Positions 26,085 through 33,887 of a DNA stretch of 64,000 nt are shown here, one piece after another. The first letter of the stretch is position 1; each line of letters begins with the position of its first letter. Origin of the DNA: Cellulomonas telluris (GTDB lineage: Bacteria; Actinomycetota; Actinomycetes; Actinomycetales; Cellulomonadaceae); the NCBI RefSeq assembly GCF_004886325.1, contig NZ_QXFN01000003.1, positions 682,001 to 746,000 of the forward strand, in the 5' to 3' direction. The position numbers and the translations under genes are program-made. Below the pieces are notes generated by a model. That model was not told where the DNA came from. It saw only the letters and a list, made by a program, of their open reading frames with translations, and did no database searches.

Positions 26085-27332
26085 TCAGCCGTCGGCGAGC
26101 GACGCCTCGATGCCGGCGACCATGCCGTCCCACAGCGCCGCCGGGTCGCCCGCGCGTGCCACGAGCTGGTGCTCGACCGCGCCCCAGAAGGACCACACGG
26201 CGGACATCTGCGGGATCGCCGGCATGGGGGCGCCCTCGGCGCCGGCCGCGGCGAAGCCCTGCAGCACGGGGTCCTCGTCGAAGCCCTCGACCGCGGCCAG
26301 CAGCGCGGGCGCCCGCCCGGTGTCCTGCGCGATGCGGGCCTGCACGTCCTGCGCCGCCAGCGCCTGGGCGAACGCGACCGCCTCCGGCTCGCGGAACGTC
26401 GTCGCCGAGACGAAGGCCGCCTGCACGCCGACGAAGGGCCGGGCGGGCTCGGGCCCCGCGGGCGGCACCGGCAGCACGGTGACGTCGAGCCCGGCCTCGA
26501 GGAAGGCCGGCACGTTCCACGGGCCCGTGACGACGAACGGCGCGCGGCCCGCCTCGAACGTCTCGCGTGCCACGTCGGCGTCGACCGCCGGGTCGAGGAC
26601 GCCGCGCTCGCCCAGGGTGCCCAGGTAGGCGGCGAAGGCGCGCCCGCCCTCCCCGCCGAGCGCGAGCTCGGGGGTGTACGAGCCGGTCTCGTCGGTACGG
26701 AAGACGGGTGCGTCGAACGACGTCTGCAGCGGGTACAGGTGGTAGGGGTCGCTCGCGGCCTCGGTCTGCTGCAGCAGCAGCGGGCGGTCGGCCATCCCGG
26801 CGGCCACGAGCCGCCGGCCCTCCTCGACCGCCTCGTCGAACGTCACCGGGGTCAGCGTGGTGAGGGCGTCGTTGCGCACGAGCGCGACGTTCTCGGTCGA
26901 CAGCGGGACGCCGTGCACCTCGCCGTCGTAGGTCACGGCCTGCACGGCCGCGGGGGCGAAGGCGTCCGGGTCCGGCAGGTCGACGGGCGCCACCCCGCCC
27001 TGCGCGACCAGCTCGCCCAGCCAGTCGTGCGGACCCACGAGGACGTCGGGCGCACGACCGCTCGTCATCGCGGTCAGGTACGCCTGGCGCAGCTCGTCGT
27101 TGGGGTGCCCCTCGACGTCGACCTCCACCCCGGTGGACGCGGTGTGCTCCGCGGCGAGCGCGCGGAAGGTGGCGAGCCGGTCCTCGTCGGTCCACACGGT
27201 CAGCCGCACGGTGTCGGCCGTGGGCTCGGCCTGCGGGGCGGGCGCCCCGCAGGCCGAGGCGAGCAGCGCGGTGCCGACGGTCACGGCGGCGAGGGCGGCG
27301 CGGGTGCGCGGGCGGGCTGCGGGCGGCTGCAT
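26085..27332 (-). CDS. MalE-like sugar ABC transporter substrate-binding lipoprotein
   Basis: This is a 415-residue extracellular solute-binding protein of family 1. A lipobox (LLASACGAP) near residue 28 marks a lipoprotein. The mature part begins with VRLTVWTDEDRL, and later shows VHGVPLSTENVALVRN, FVVTGPWNVPAFLEAG and MPAIPQMSAVWSFWGAVEH, which resembles the maltose-binding-protein C-terminal segment. A maltose or oligosaccharide ligand is likely but unproven. No permease or ATPase genes adjoin it, so it must use components coded elsewhere. An operator-like region with CTTGCAAG and a 17-bp palindrome lies 55-83 bases upstream, in the style of MalR sites. The ATG follows GAAGGAGTCC. Confidence 0.9.
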   Translation of the reverse strand: MQPPAARPRTRAALAAVTVGTALLASACGAPAPQAEPTADTVRLTVWTDEDRLATFRALAAEHTASTGVEVDVEGHPNDELRQAYLTAMTSGRAPDVLVGPHDWLGELVAQGGVAPVDLPDPDAFAPAAVQAVTYDGEVHGVPLSTENVALVRNDALTTLTPVTFDEAVEEGRRLVAAGMADRPLLLQQTEAASDPYHLYPLQTSFDAPVFRTDETGSYTPELALGGEGGRAFAAYLGTLGERGVLDPAVDADVARETFEAGRAPFVVTGPWNVPAFLEAGLDVTVLPVPPAGPEPARPFVGVQAAFVSATTFREPEAVAFAQALAAQDVQARIAQDTGRAPALLAAVEGFDEDPVLQGFAAAGAEGAPMPAIPQMSAVWSFWGAVEHQLVARAGDPAALWDGMVAGIEASLADG

Positions 27333-27386
27333 GGGGACTCCTTCGTCGCAGGGCTGCGGCGCGACCGTAGGGGGAGGGGTCACGCG

Positions 27387-27415
27387 CTTGCAAGGCGCTG
27401 CTGCAACTTGCAGCA
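27387..27415. promoter_or_regulatory. MalR-like operator region upstream of the MalE-like gene
   Basis: CTTGCAAG at 27387-27394 is followed by the palindrome TGCTGCAA-C-TTGCAGCA at 27399-27415. CTTGCAG-type repeats are known in actinobacterial MalR (LacI-family) sites, so binding of such a regulator is a reasonable inference. The region is about 55 bases upstream of the start of the MalE-like gene and also lies on the upstream side of the divergent CYTH gene. Confidence 0.6.
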
Positions 27416-27573
27416 AGATCGTGCTGGGGTGTCGCTCGAAGGGATCAGGCGTCGTCACCCGGGCGCCGGGCGGCGGCGCGGGGGTGCCTGCGCGCCTCCC
27501 GGGCGCGCCCGGTCGCTAGCGTGGTGCCCGACGGGCGCGCGCCGGGCGCGCGGTCACCGGCGGACGGGCGGAC

Positions 27574-28209
27574 ATGAGCGACACCGGGTACGGCGACTTC
27601 GAGTTCGAGCGGCGCTTCCTCGCGCGGGACGTGCCGGCGGAGCTGCTGGAGGCCGCGCCGGCGCTCATCGTGCAGAGCTACTACCTGGCCGACGGCGGGT
27701 ACGCGCTGCGCGTGCGCGCGCAGGCGTCGTCGGTCGACGTCCCCGTGGACACCCGCCTCGACGAGGTGACGCTCCTCGAGCGCTTCGCCGACCGGGTCGA
27801 CTTCTGCGCCGTGACCGTCAAGGGGCCGATGGCGGGGGGCACCCGCTACGAGGCCGAGCGGGAGATCGACCCGCAGGTGGGCGTCGAGATGGTCCGGCGC
27901 GGCGGGGCGCGCGTCGCCAAGCTCCGGCACGCGGTGTGGCTCGGCGACGACGGCTGGGTCGTCGACGTATTCGCCGGCGGCAACGCGCCGCTGCTCGTCG
28001 CGGAGGTGGAGCGGGGCGGCCCGGTGACCGACCTCGCGATCCCGTCGTTCTGCCTCACCGAGGTCACCGAGGACGCGCGGTTCTCCAACGACTCCCTCGC
28101 GCTCGCGCCCTTCGGCGGCTGGGCGGAGGCGTACGAGGCCGAGCTCGCGCGGACGGGCCCGCGCTTCCTGCCGGGGTTCGGGCACGACCACCGCATGTCG
28201 GGGACCTGA
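27574..28209 (+). CDS. CYTH domain protein (triphosphate tunnel metalloenzyme)
   Basis: This 211-residue protein consists of a CYTH domain alone. The N-terminal FEFERRFL corresponds to the ExExK-type metal and phosphate motif with Arg in the last place. Later strands carry alternating basic and acidic residues, as expected for the tunnel: CAVTVKGPM, GTRYEAEREI, VAKLRHAVWL, WVVDVFAGG and LLVAEVERGG. Family members bind or hydrolyse triphosphates (thiamine triphosphate, polyphosphate, ATP). The reaction here is open. TAGCGT at 27517-27522 could be a -10 with a leader of about 45 bases. A CHAD-domain gene, often fused to CYTH, is separate in this genome at 33888. Confidence 0.92.
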   Translation: MSDTGYGDFEFERRFLARDVPAELLEAAPALIVQSYYLADGGYALRVRAQASSVDVPVDTRLDEVTLLERFADRVDFCAVTVKGPMAGGTRYEAEREIDPQVGVEMVRRGGARVAKLRHAVWLGDDGWVVDVFAGGNAPLLVAEVERGGPVTDLAIPSFCLTEVTEDARFSNDSLALAPFGGWAEAYEAELARTGPRFLPGFGHDHRMSGT

Positions 28210-28216
28210 CGAACTA

Positions 28217-28253
28217 GTTGAGCCTTGAACTGTTGAAGCCTCAACCGTAGGGT
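28217..28253 (+). promoter_or_regulatory. Promoter with overlapping inverted repeat upstream of the two-module VOC gene
   Basis: TTGAAC (28225-28230) and TAGGGT (28248-28253) form a promoter with a 17-base spacer. It ends 6 bases before the ATG, so the message would be leaderless. GTTGAG at 28217-28222 and CTCAAC at 28240-28245 form an inverted repeat that spans the -35 and spacer. That is a good place for a MarR-type repressor, inferred from similar sites at quinone- and catechol-responsive genes. Confidence 0.65.
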
Positions 28254-28259
28254 GGAGGG

Positions 28260-29216
28260 ATGTCCACCGCACCCCGGCCCGGCACCGGTCCGGCGCCGCT
28301 GCCCGCCCGCCGCTCCGCGTCCGAGCCCATCGCCGCCGGCACCGCGATGGACGCCGTGACCCTGCTGGTCGGCGATCTCGACCTCCAGCTGCGCTACTAC
28401 CGGGACGTCCTGGGCCTGCAGGTCGTCGAGCGGCCCGGGGAGCGCTTCGCCGGCGAGGCCGGCGGCGCCGGGCCGACCCGCGTCGCGCTGGGCCGGCGCG
28501 GCGTCCCGCTCGTCGTGCTCCAGCACGCCGCGGACCTGCCGCCGCGCACGCGTGGGTCCGCCGGCCTGTTCCACACCGCGCTGCTCTTCGAGGACCGCGC
28601 CGGGCTCGCCGCGGCCCTCGCCTCGGTCGCGCGGCACGCCCCGCACACCTACGTCGGCTCGGCCGACCATCTCGTCTCGCTCGCGTTCTACCTCACCGAC
28701 CCCGAGGGCAACGGCGTCGAGCTCTACTGGGACCGCGCCCGCGACCGGTGGCGGCGCACGCCCGACGGAGGCGTCGTCATGGACTCCCTGCGGCTCGACC
28801 CGCAGGACTTCCTCGCCGAGCACCTGGCGCACGCCGAGCCGGGCGACGACCCGGCCGTGGTCGGCCACGTCCACCTGCAGGTCGGCGACGTCGCCGGAGC
28901 GCGGGCGTTCTACGTCGACGCCCTCGGCTTCGACGTCACGGCCGAGTGGCACGGCGCGCTCTTCGTCTCCGCCGGCGGGTACCACCACCACCTGGCGATG
29001 AACACGTGGGGCACCGCGGGCGCCGGTCCGCGCGCGTCGTCGCTCGGGCTGGGCGAGGTCCGGGTCGTCGTGCCGACGGCGGACGACCTCGGTGCGCTGC
29101 GCGAGCGCGTCCGGTCGGCGGGCGTCGTCCCGGACGACGACGGGGCGACGCTGCGCTTCGAGGACCCGTGGCGCAACGTCGTGCGCGTGAGCGCCGGGGA
29201 GGCGCACGCGGTCTGA
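28260..29216 (+). CDS. Two-module VOC protein (CatE-like ring-cleavage dioxygenase)
   Basis: This 318-residue protein has two tandem VOC modules. The first, from about residue 28, has AVTLLVGDLDLQLRYYRDVL, LFHTALLFED and YLTDPEGNGVELYWDR. The second, from about 200, has VGHVHLQVGDVAGARAFYVD, LFVSAGGYHHHLAMNTW and LRFEDPWRNVVRV. His and Glu residues stand at the usual metal positions. The size and layout match the CatE/MhqE catechol-2,3-dioxygenase group, which responds to quinones or aromatic stress. A promoter with an overlapping inverted repeat lies directly upstream, and the transcript would begin at or next to the ATG. Aromatic specificity is inferred. Confidence 0.92.
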   Translation: MSTAPRPGTGPAPLPARRSASEPIAAGTAMDAVTLLVGDLDLQLRYYRDVLGLQVVERPGERFAGEAGGAGPTRVALGRRGVPLVVLQHAADLPPRTRGSAGLFHTALLFEDRAGLAAALASVARHAPHTYVGSADHLVSLAFYLTDPEGNGVELYWDRARDRWRRTPDGGVVMDSLRLDPQDFLAEHLAHAEPGDDPAVVGHVHLQVGDVAGARAFYVDALGFDVTAEWHGALFVSAGGYHHHLAMNTWGTAGAGPRASSLGLGEVRVVVPTADDLGALRERVRSAGVVPDDDGATLRFEDPWRNVVRVSAGEAHAV

Positions 29217-29250
29217 CCGGCGCGGGAGCGGGGCGGGGCACCGCTCCGCC

Positions 29251-30087
29251 TCATCCGCCCACCGACGCCCACGTCTCCAGCAGGCCCAGGCGCCACAGGA
29301 CCGCGCCGACCACCACCGTCGTGCCGACCGCGACGGCCGCGAGCACGGCGTCACCCGCGCCGAGGCGCGCCGGCCGGTGCACCGTGCGAGGGCCGCTCCC
29401 GACGCCCCGTGTCTCCAGCGTCACGGCCATCTGCTGCGCCTGCCGGAGCGTCACCACGAGCAGCGTGAACGCCGCGCGGACCAGCAGGTCCGGCGAGGTG
29501 GGCAGGGCGCCCGCCCGGGTCGGACGCGGACCGGGCAGGCGCGCGGCCTGCGCTTGTCGCACCGCGACCCACCGCGCGGGGAGCTGCTCGAGGACGCGGT
29601 GCGCCGCGAGCAGCGCCGCCGCCCCCCGGGCCCCGAGCCGCGCGTGCCGGTGCAGGCTCGCCACGAGCCGCACCGGGTCGAGGGACGCCGCGACGACGAC
29701 CGCGAGCGTGCCGACCAGCACCGTGCGCAGCGCCAGGCCCGTGCCGACGAGCACACCGACGTCCGTCACGGTGAGGCCCGCGACCCGGGCCACGGGCGCG
29801 CCCGGCCGCGTCACCAGGTTCACGGCGAGCACCGACAGCGCGAACGGCCCGAACGACGCGAGCCCGCGTGCCAGCGTCGACCACGGCACGGCGGCGGCAC
29901 GGGCCGCTGCCACGGTCAGCACGAGCAGGGTGAGCGGCGTCCACGGGTCGACCGGCACGAGCAGGAGCAGCGAGACCACGAGCAGGGTCGCGAGCACGAC
30001 GGTCGGGTCGCGACGTGCGAGCGCCGTCCGGCGTGCACGCGGCGCCGCCCGTCCGTCCGGGGACGCCCCCGCGGGGGCCGCGCTCAC
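29251..30087 (-). CDS. ykoC: ECF transporter transmembrane T component (YkoC type)
   Basis: This is a 278-residue membrane protein, the scaffold of an energy-coupling-factor importer. Hydrophobic helices cover TVVLATLLVVSLLLLVPVDP and FGPFALSVLAVNLVT, among others. The cytoplasmic coupling part shows RAAALLAAHRVLEQLPARW, ending in VRQAQAARL and LRQAQQMAVTLETRG, in which the RxxQ and alanine-rich repeats contact the ATPases. The GTG start overlaps the stop of the ATPase gene by 4 bases. It is the last of four overlapping genes in the order ykoF-ykoE-ykoD-ykoC, known in B. subtilis as the thiamine-precursor (HMP) importer, under a TPP riboswitch at 33252. Confidence 0.9.
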   Translation of the reverse strand: MSAAPAGASPDGRAAPRARRTALARRDPTVVLATLLVVSLLLLVPVDPWTPLTLLVLTVAAARAAAVPWSTLARGLASFGPFALSVLAVNLVTRPGAPVARVAGLTVTDVGVLVGTGLALRTVLVGTLAVVVAASLDPVRLVASLHRHARLGARGAAALLAAHRVLEQLPARWVAVRQAQAARLPGPRPTRAGALPTSPDLLVRAAFTLLVVTLRQAQQMAVTLETRGVGSGPRTVHRPARLGAGDAVLAAVAVGTTVVVGAVLWRLGLLETWASVGG

Positions 30088-31727
30088 GGCCCCACCCCGG
30101 CCGGGGCACCGGCCCGCACCGTCGCGGCGGCGACACCGGCGAGGACACCCGCCGCCCCCCGACCGTCGGCCAGCGCGGCGCGCACCGCCGGCGGCAGGGG
30201 GAGGCCGGCGCCGGCGAGGACGCCCGACCGCAGGACCGCCTCGACGGGCCCGTGGGCGAGGGCGCGCCCGTCGCGCAGCACCAGCACGTCGTCGGCCACC
30301 TCCGCGACGAGGCGGACGTCGTGCGTCACCAGCACCACCCCCCGGCCCTCGTCCGCCAGCCCGCGCAGCGACACGGCGCACGAGCGCCACGTCGCCCGGT
30401 CCTGGCCGAAGGTCGGCTCGTCCGCGAGCACGACCTCGTGGTCGCACACCGTCACCGACGCGAGCGCGAGCCGGCGCTGCTGCCCGCCGGACAGCCGGAA
30501 CGGGTCGGCGCCGGCGACCGCGGTGAGGCCGTACCGCGCCAGGGCGGCGTCGGCGCGTGCCTCCGCGTCGCGCGCGCCGGCCCGCCGCGGGCCCCACGCG
30601 ACCTCGTCCCGGACCGTCCGCGCGAGCAGCTGCTGCTCGGGCCGCTGCAGCACGAGGGCCGCACGGCCGCCGCGGACCACGCCGTCCGCGGGCAGCAGAC
30701 CCGCGAGGGCGAGCAGCAGCGAGCTCTTGCCGGAGCCGTTGAGCCCGACGACGGCGGTCACGCGGCCGGCGCGGACGGCGAGGGACACCCCGTCCAGCAC
30801 CCGACGTCCGCCGCGGTGCACGACGAGACCCCGCGCCTCCAGGAGGGCCGGTCCCGGGGTCCCGCGCGAGGGGACGGGGGCGGCCTCGACGTCCGCGAGC
30901 CGGCGCGCGCCGGACGCCGCGAGCTCCGCGGCCCACGGCAGCCAGGTCCCGAGCGCGGCGAGGTGCCCGCCGGCGTCCCCCAGGACGTCGGCGGTCGGGC
31001 CGTCGGCCACGACGCGACCACGGGCACCGAGCACGACGACCCGCTCGGGCAGACCGCCCGTGCCGCCGGGGCCGGCGCCGTCGTGCTCGTCCAGCCGGTG
31101 CTCGACGAGCAGGGTGGTGCGGTCCGGGCCCCCGGCGGCTTGGAGGGCGCGGGCCACCCCGGCGGCACCCGCGGGGTCGAGCAGGGCCGTCGGCTCGTCG
31201 AGCAGCAGCACGCGGGGACGAGCCGCGAGCACGGCGGCCAGCGCGACCCGCTGTCCCTCCCCGCCCGAGAGCGTGGCCGTCCGCCGGTCGGCGAGGTGGG
31301 CGGCGCCGACGGCACGCAGCGCCTCCCTCACGCGCGCGTCGATCTCCGCCGCCGGGACGCCCCGGTGCTCGAGTCCGGACGCGACCTCGTCGGTCACGGT
31401 CGGCAGGCACAGCTGCGCCCACGGGTCCTGCGTGAGCGTGCCGACGTCCCGGGCGAGGTGCGCCGTCGTCGTGGTCGGGACGGACGGCCGCCCCGGCCCC
31501 GACGGTGCCAGGACGCGCCGGCCGGCCACCTGCACCCGGCCCCACGTCTGGGCGTCGACCTGCTGCGGCACCACTCCCGCGAGCGTGCGCAGCAGAGTGC
31601 TCTTGCCGGACCCGGACGCCCCCAGCACGAGGACGTGCTCGCCGGGCCGCACGTCGAGGTCGGTGCCGGCGAGCACGTCGTCGTCCGCGTGCGGCCAGCG
31701 CACGCGCAGCCCGCCCACCTCGATCAC
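30084..31727 (-). CDS. ykoD: Fused double-ATPase of an ECF transporter (YkoD type)
   Basis: This 547-residue protein joins two ABC ATPase domains. The first has Walker A GASGSGKSTLL near residue 37, the signature TLSGGEGQRVALAAVLAA and Walker B VLLLDEPTALLDP. The second has Walker A GLNGSGKSSLL near residue 326, the signature FRLSGGQQRRLALASV and Walker B VVLADEPTFGQD, with the switch His in LVTHDVRL. Both sites look catalytically complete. It powers import together with YkoC and YkoE. The GTG start overlaps the ykoE stop. Fused ATPases in place of EcfA and EcfA' are the usual form in this subgroup. Confidence 0.95.
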   Translation of the reverse strand: MIEVGGLRVRWPHADDDVLAGTDLDVRPGEHVLVLGASGSGKSTLLRTLAGVVPQQVDAQTWGRVQVAGRRVLAPSGPGRPSVPTTTTAHLARDVGTLTQDPWAQLCLPTVTDEVASGLEHRGVPAAEIDARVREALRAVGAAHLADRRTATLSGGEGQRVALAAVLAARPRVLLLDEPTALLDPAGAAGVARALQAAGGPDRTTLLVEHRLDEHDGAGPGGTGGLPERVVVLGARGRVVADGPTADVLGDAGGHLAALGTWLPWAAELAASGARRLADVEAAPVPSRGTPGPALLEARGLVVHRGGRRVLDGVSLAVRAGRVTAVVGLNGSGKSSLLLALAGLLPADGVVRGGRAALVLQRPEQQLLARTVRDEVAWGPRRAGARDAEARADAALARYGLTAVAGADPFRLSGGQQRRLALASVTVCDHEVVLADEPTFGQDRATWRSCAVSLRGLADEGRGVVLVTHDVRLVAEVADDVLVLRDGRALAHGPVEAVLRSGVLAGAGLPLPPAVRAALADGRGAAGVLAGVAAATVRAGAPAGVGP

Positions 31728-32422
31728 GCGGGCGCCCCGTCGCCGGCCGCTCCCGTCGCCCGGGCGGGCGCCGCGGCGTCGCGGGCGACCCGGGCCCGCC
31801 ACGCGCGGCCCAGGGCCGTCTCGTCGAGCACGCCCGTGCGCACGAGCGCGTCCCCCAGCACGCGTGCCAGCAGCCCGCACAGGACGACGCCGCTGACGAG
31901 CTGCAGCGCCACCCGCAGCGCGAACAGGTCCTGCAGGTGCCACCCGGACCGGACCATGCCGAGCAGGGTGCTCGCGACGGCCGCGGTGACGCCGCTCAGC
32001 ACGAACACCCACCAGCCGTAGCGGCGGTACCGGGTCAGCGTGAACGCGAGCTCGGCGCCCGCACCCTGCACGAGACCGACGACGAGGAGCATCGGTCCCA
32101 CGGGCGACGCCAGGAACGCCACCTCGACGAGCGCGGCCGCCAGCTCGACCACCGCCCCGACCCCCGGCTTGCGGACGATGTACAGCGCCAGCGGGGCGAC
32201 GACCATCCAGCCGCCGACGAGCACGTGCTGGGCGAGGTCGCCGAACGGTCCCATCGCCAGCTGCAGGGCGCCCCAGGCCTGCACGAGCGCCCAGTACAGG
32301 AAGCCGAAGACGGCCGCGAGGACGGTCAGCAGCACGAGCTCGGACAGCGTGAGCCCGCGGCGGGTCCGCACGTCGACGACCGGCGCGTCCACGTCGGCGG
32401 GTGCGGCGTCCCGCGCGCTCAC
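31724..32422 (-). CDS. ykoE: ECF transporter S component, YkoE type
   Basis: This 232-residue membrane protein is the substrate-binding S component. It has about five to six helices, for example LSELVLLTVLAAVFGFLYWA, GPFGDLAQHVLVGGWMVVAP and LLVVGLVQGAGAELAFTLTR, followed by YRRYGWW, which is characteristic of YkoE. YkoE binds the thiamine pyrimidine precursor or a relative. The GTG start overlaps the ykoF stop by 4 bases, and its own stop overlaps the ATPase start, so the operon is translationally coupled throughout. The C-terminal tail is alanine-rich and probably disordered. Confidence 0.92.
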   Translation of the reverse strand: MSARDAAPADVDAPVVDVRTRRGLTLSELVLLTVLAAVFGFLYWALVQAWGALQLAMGPFGDLAQHVLVGGWMVVAPLALYIVRKPGVGAVVELAAALVEVAFLASPVGPMLLVVGLVQGAGAELAFTLTRYRRYGWWVFVLSGVTAAVASTLLGMVRSGWHLQDLFALRVALQLVSGVVLCGLLARVLGDALVRTGVLDETALGRAWRARVARDAAAPARATGAAGDGAPA

Positions 32423-33105
32423 CGGGTCACCGCCACGTGCGCCGGGGCCGCGGACGGCGAGCCCACCGAGACGGTCACGTGCGTCACCACGTGCCGCACG
32501 TGCTCGCCCGTGCGGGCCCACGCGAGCGCCACGGCGCCCAGCACGTCCGCGAGGTCCCCGTCGAGCCGGGTGACGTAGTGCTCGGGCGTCACGCGCACGC
32601 GCGTGCCCGCCTCCTCGACGGCCGCGAGCACCGCGTCCAGGTGCCCGTGGACGCCGAGCGGGTACAGCGCCCAGTGCGCGCTCGCGGGCAGGCCGACCGG
32701 TGCGGGCAGCGGCAGGTCCACCGGGGCGAGCGCGACGTCGTCACCGAGGTCGCACGCGACCTCGCCCGGGCAGCCGCGGGACAGGTGCACGTGCGCCACC
32801 ACGTGCCCGCCCCCACGGGCGACGGCGGCCACGAGCGCGACGACGGCGCGGAGCACGTCGGGCTCGGGTCCGCGCACGAGCGTCGAGACGTCGTCGGTCA
32901 CCACGTCGACACCCGTGCGGTCGAGCGCGTCGAGGGCCGCGAGGAGCACGGGAGCGAAGTCGTCGCGGTGCGGGTGCACCGACACGCGCGCGCCGACGCC
33001 GAGCGCGCAGGCGCGCGCACGGCGGTCGTCGTGCAGGGCGGGGGCGGTGCTCGCGGCGCCGGGGGCGGCGTCGGCGTCGGTGTCGCGGGTGGTGGTGCGG
33101 GTCAC
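32419..33105 (-). CDS. ykoF: YkoF-type thiamine/HMP-binding protein
   Basis: This 228-residue soluble protein holds two similar ACT-like halves. The first begins GARVSVHPHRDDFAPVLLAA and contains VDVVTDDVSTLVRG. The second begins HWALYPLGVHGHLDAVLAAV and contains VRVTPEHYVTRLDGDLADVL. The duplicated arrangement of B. subtilis YkoF, which binds thiamine and HMP-like ligands, is preserved. It is the first gene of the operon. GGGAGGA lies just before the GTG at 33105, and the TPP riboswitch lies upstream in the leader. The N-terminal 35 residues are low-complexity. Confidence 0.9.
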   Translation of the reverse strand: MTRTTTRDTDADAAPGAASTAPALHDDRRARACALGVGARVSVHPHRDDFAPVLLAALDALDRTGVDVVTDDVSTLVRGPEPDVLRAVVALVAAVARGGGHVVAHVHLSRGCPGEVACDLGDDVALAPVDLPLPAPVGLPASAHWALYPLGVHGHLDAVLAAVEEAGTRVRVTPEHYVTRLDGDLADVLGAVALAWARTGEHVRHVVTHVTVSVGSPSAAPAHVAVTR

Positions 33106-33180
33106 GGGTCCTCCCGGGGTCGGGCCCCCGGGAAGGACGCAGCCGGGCAGGAGGACGCGCCGTGCCCCGTCGGCACGCGG

Positions 33181-33221
33181 GCGCGCCCGCCCGTCGCGGA
33201 CCCGTGCGGGCGCGCGACGGG
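33181..33221 (-). promoter_or_regulatory. Alternative hairpins between the TPP riboswitch and ykoF
   Basis: Two perfect stems share bases. 33181-33190 pairs with 33206-33215 (10 bp), and 33190-33198 pairs with 33213-33221 (9 bp). They cannot form together. They lie between the aptamer and the start codon, where an expression platform is expected. No T-run follows, so ribosome access or factor-dependent termination is more likely than a classical terminator (inference). Confidence 0.5.
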
Positions 33222-33251
33222 AGGAGGCGCGCCGCGGGTCGCCGCGACACG

Positions 33252-33353
33252 AGCCCTGCTCCCTACGCTGGTGCTGACCAGATCAGGTTCCACGGGTCAG
33301 CCGGTGGGACGACGGGCGTCCGGCCGGCACTCTCAGCGCTCCTGCGCTCCCCG
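33252..33353 (-). promoter_or_regulatory. TPP riboswitch (THI element)
   Basis: Read on the minus strand, the element opens with a CGGGGAGCGC stem and has the conserved CTGAGAGTGC pyrimidine-sensor loop. It closes with ACCCGTGGAACCTGATCTGG followed by TCAGCACCAGCGTAGGGA, the pyrophosphate-sensor half. All invariant blocks of the thiamine-pyrophosphate aptamer are present. It precedes the ykoFEDC-like operon and would turn it off when thiamine pyrophosphate is plentiful. Confidence 0.96.
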
Positions 33354-33464
33354 GGGGCGTGTGGCGCCGACCCTAGCGCGCCCCGCGACGGCGTGACCAG
33401 GGTGCCCGGGACGCCGGTCGCGGACGGCCGGCACGCGCGCGCCGCACCTCGCGTGCGTGCAGGG

Positions 33465-33824
33465 TCAGGACGTCAGCGGCGTGAGGACGGCGATGCGCCA
33501 CGCGTCGCCGTCCTGGACGAGCTGGTACATGAACCGCTCCGTCCGCCCGTCCCCGTAGCGCCACGTGACGTCGGCCCACACGCTGTGCCCGGTCTCCGCC
33601 ACGACGCGCACCTCGGACGTGACGTCGTCGACCCCGTCGTACTGCTCCCACGCGCTCGCGAAGAACGCCTCCGTCTGCGAGCGGTCCGCGACCGCCAGCG
33701 ACTGCGCCGGGAACGCGATGAGCGCCGGCACGGCGTACAGACCCGCCACCGCCGCCGTGTCGCGGGCGAGCAGCCCGCGCCGGTACTCGTCGAAGAACTG
33801 GTCCACCTCGGCGCGCTCCGTCAT
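33465..33824 (-). CDS. SnoaL-like (NTF2-fold) protein
   Basis: This 119-residue protein of the DUF4440/SnoaL_3 type has a helical start, EVDQFFDEYRRGLLARDTAA, then VAGLYAVPALIAFP. The strand-rich half includes VRVVAETGHSVWADVTWRYG and YQLVQDGDAWRIAVLTPL. Such folds bind small hydrophobic ligands or act as isomerases. No catalytic residue set is clear, and the role is unknown. TAGCGT (33837-33832) lies 7 bases before the ATG at 33824, supporting this start over the GTG at 33833, which overlaps the hexamer. Confidence 0.85.
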   Translation of the reverse strand: MTERAEVDQFFDEYRRGLLARDTAAVAGLYAVPALIAFPAQSLAVADRSQTEAFFASAWEQYDGVDDVTSEVRVVAETGHSVWADVTWRYGDGRTERFMYQLVQDGDAWRIAVLTPLTS

Positions 33825-33887
33825 GCCGTCCACGCTACGGAGCCGCCCGCGCCACGGCGCGCCGGGGGCCGGTACGGGCGACCCGTC

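Noticed and set aside
27521-27576. A 17-codon upstream frame ending at the CYTH start
   Set aside because: It starts at a GTG close behind a -10-like hexamer, but its residues are featureless and there is no second line of support.
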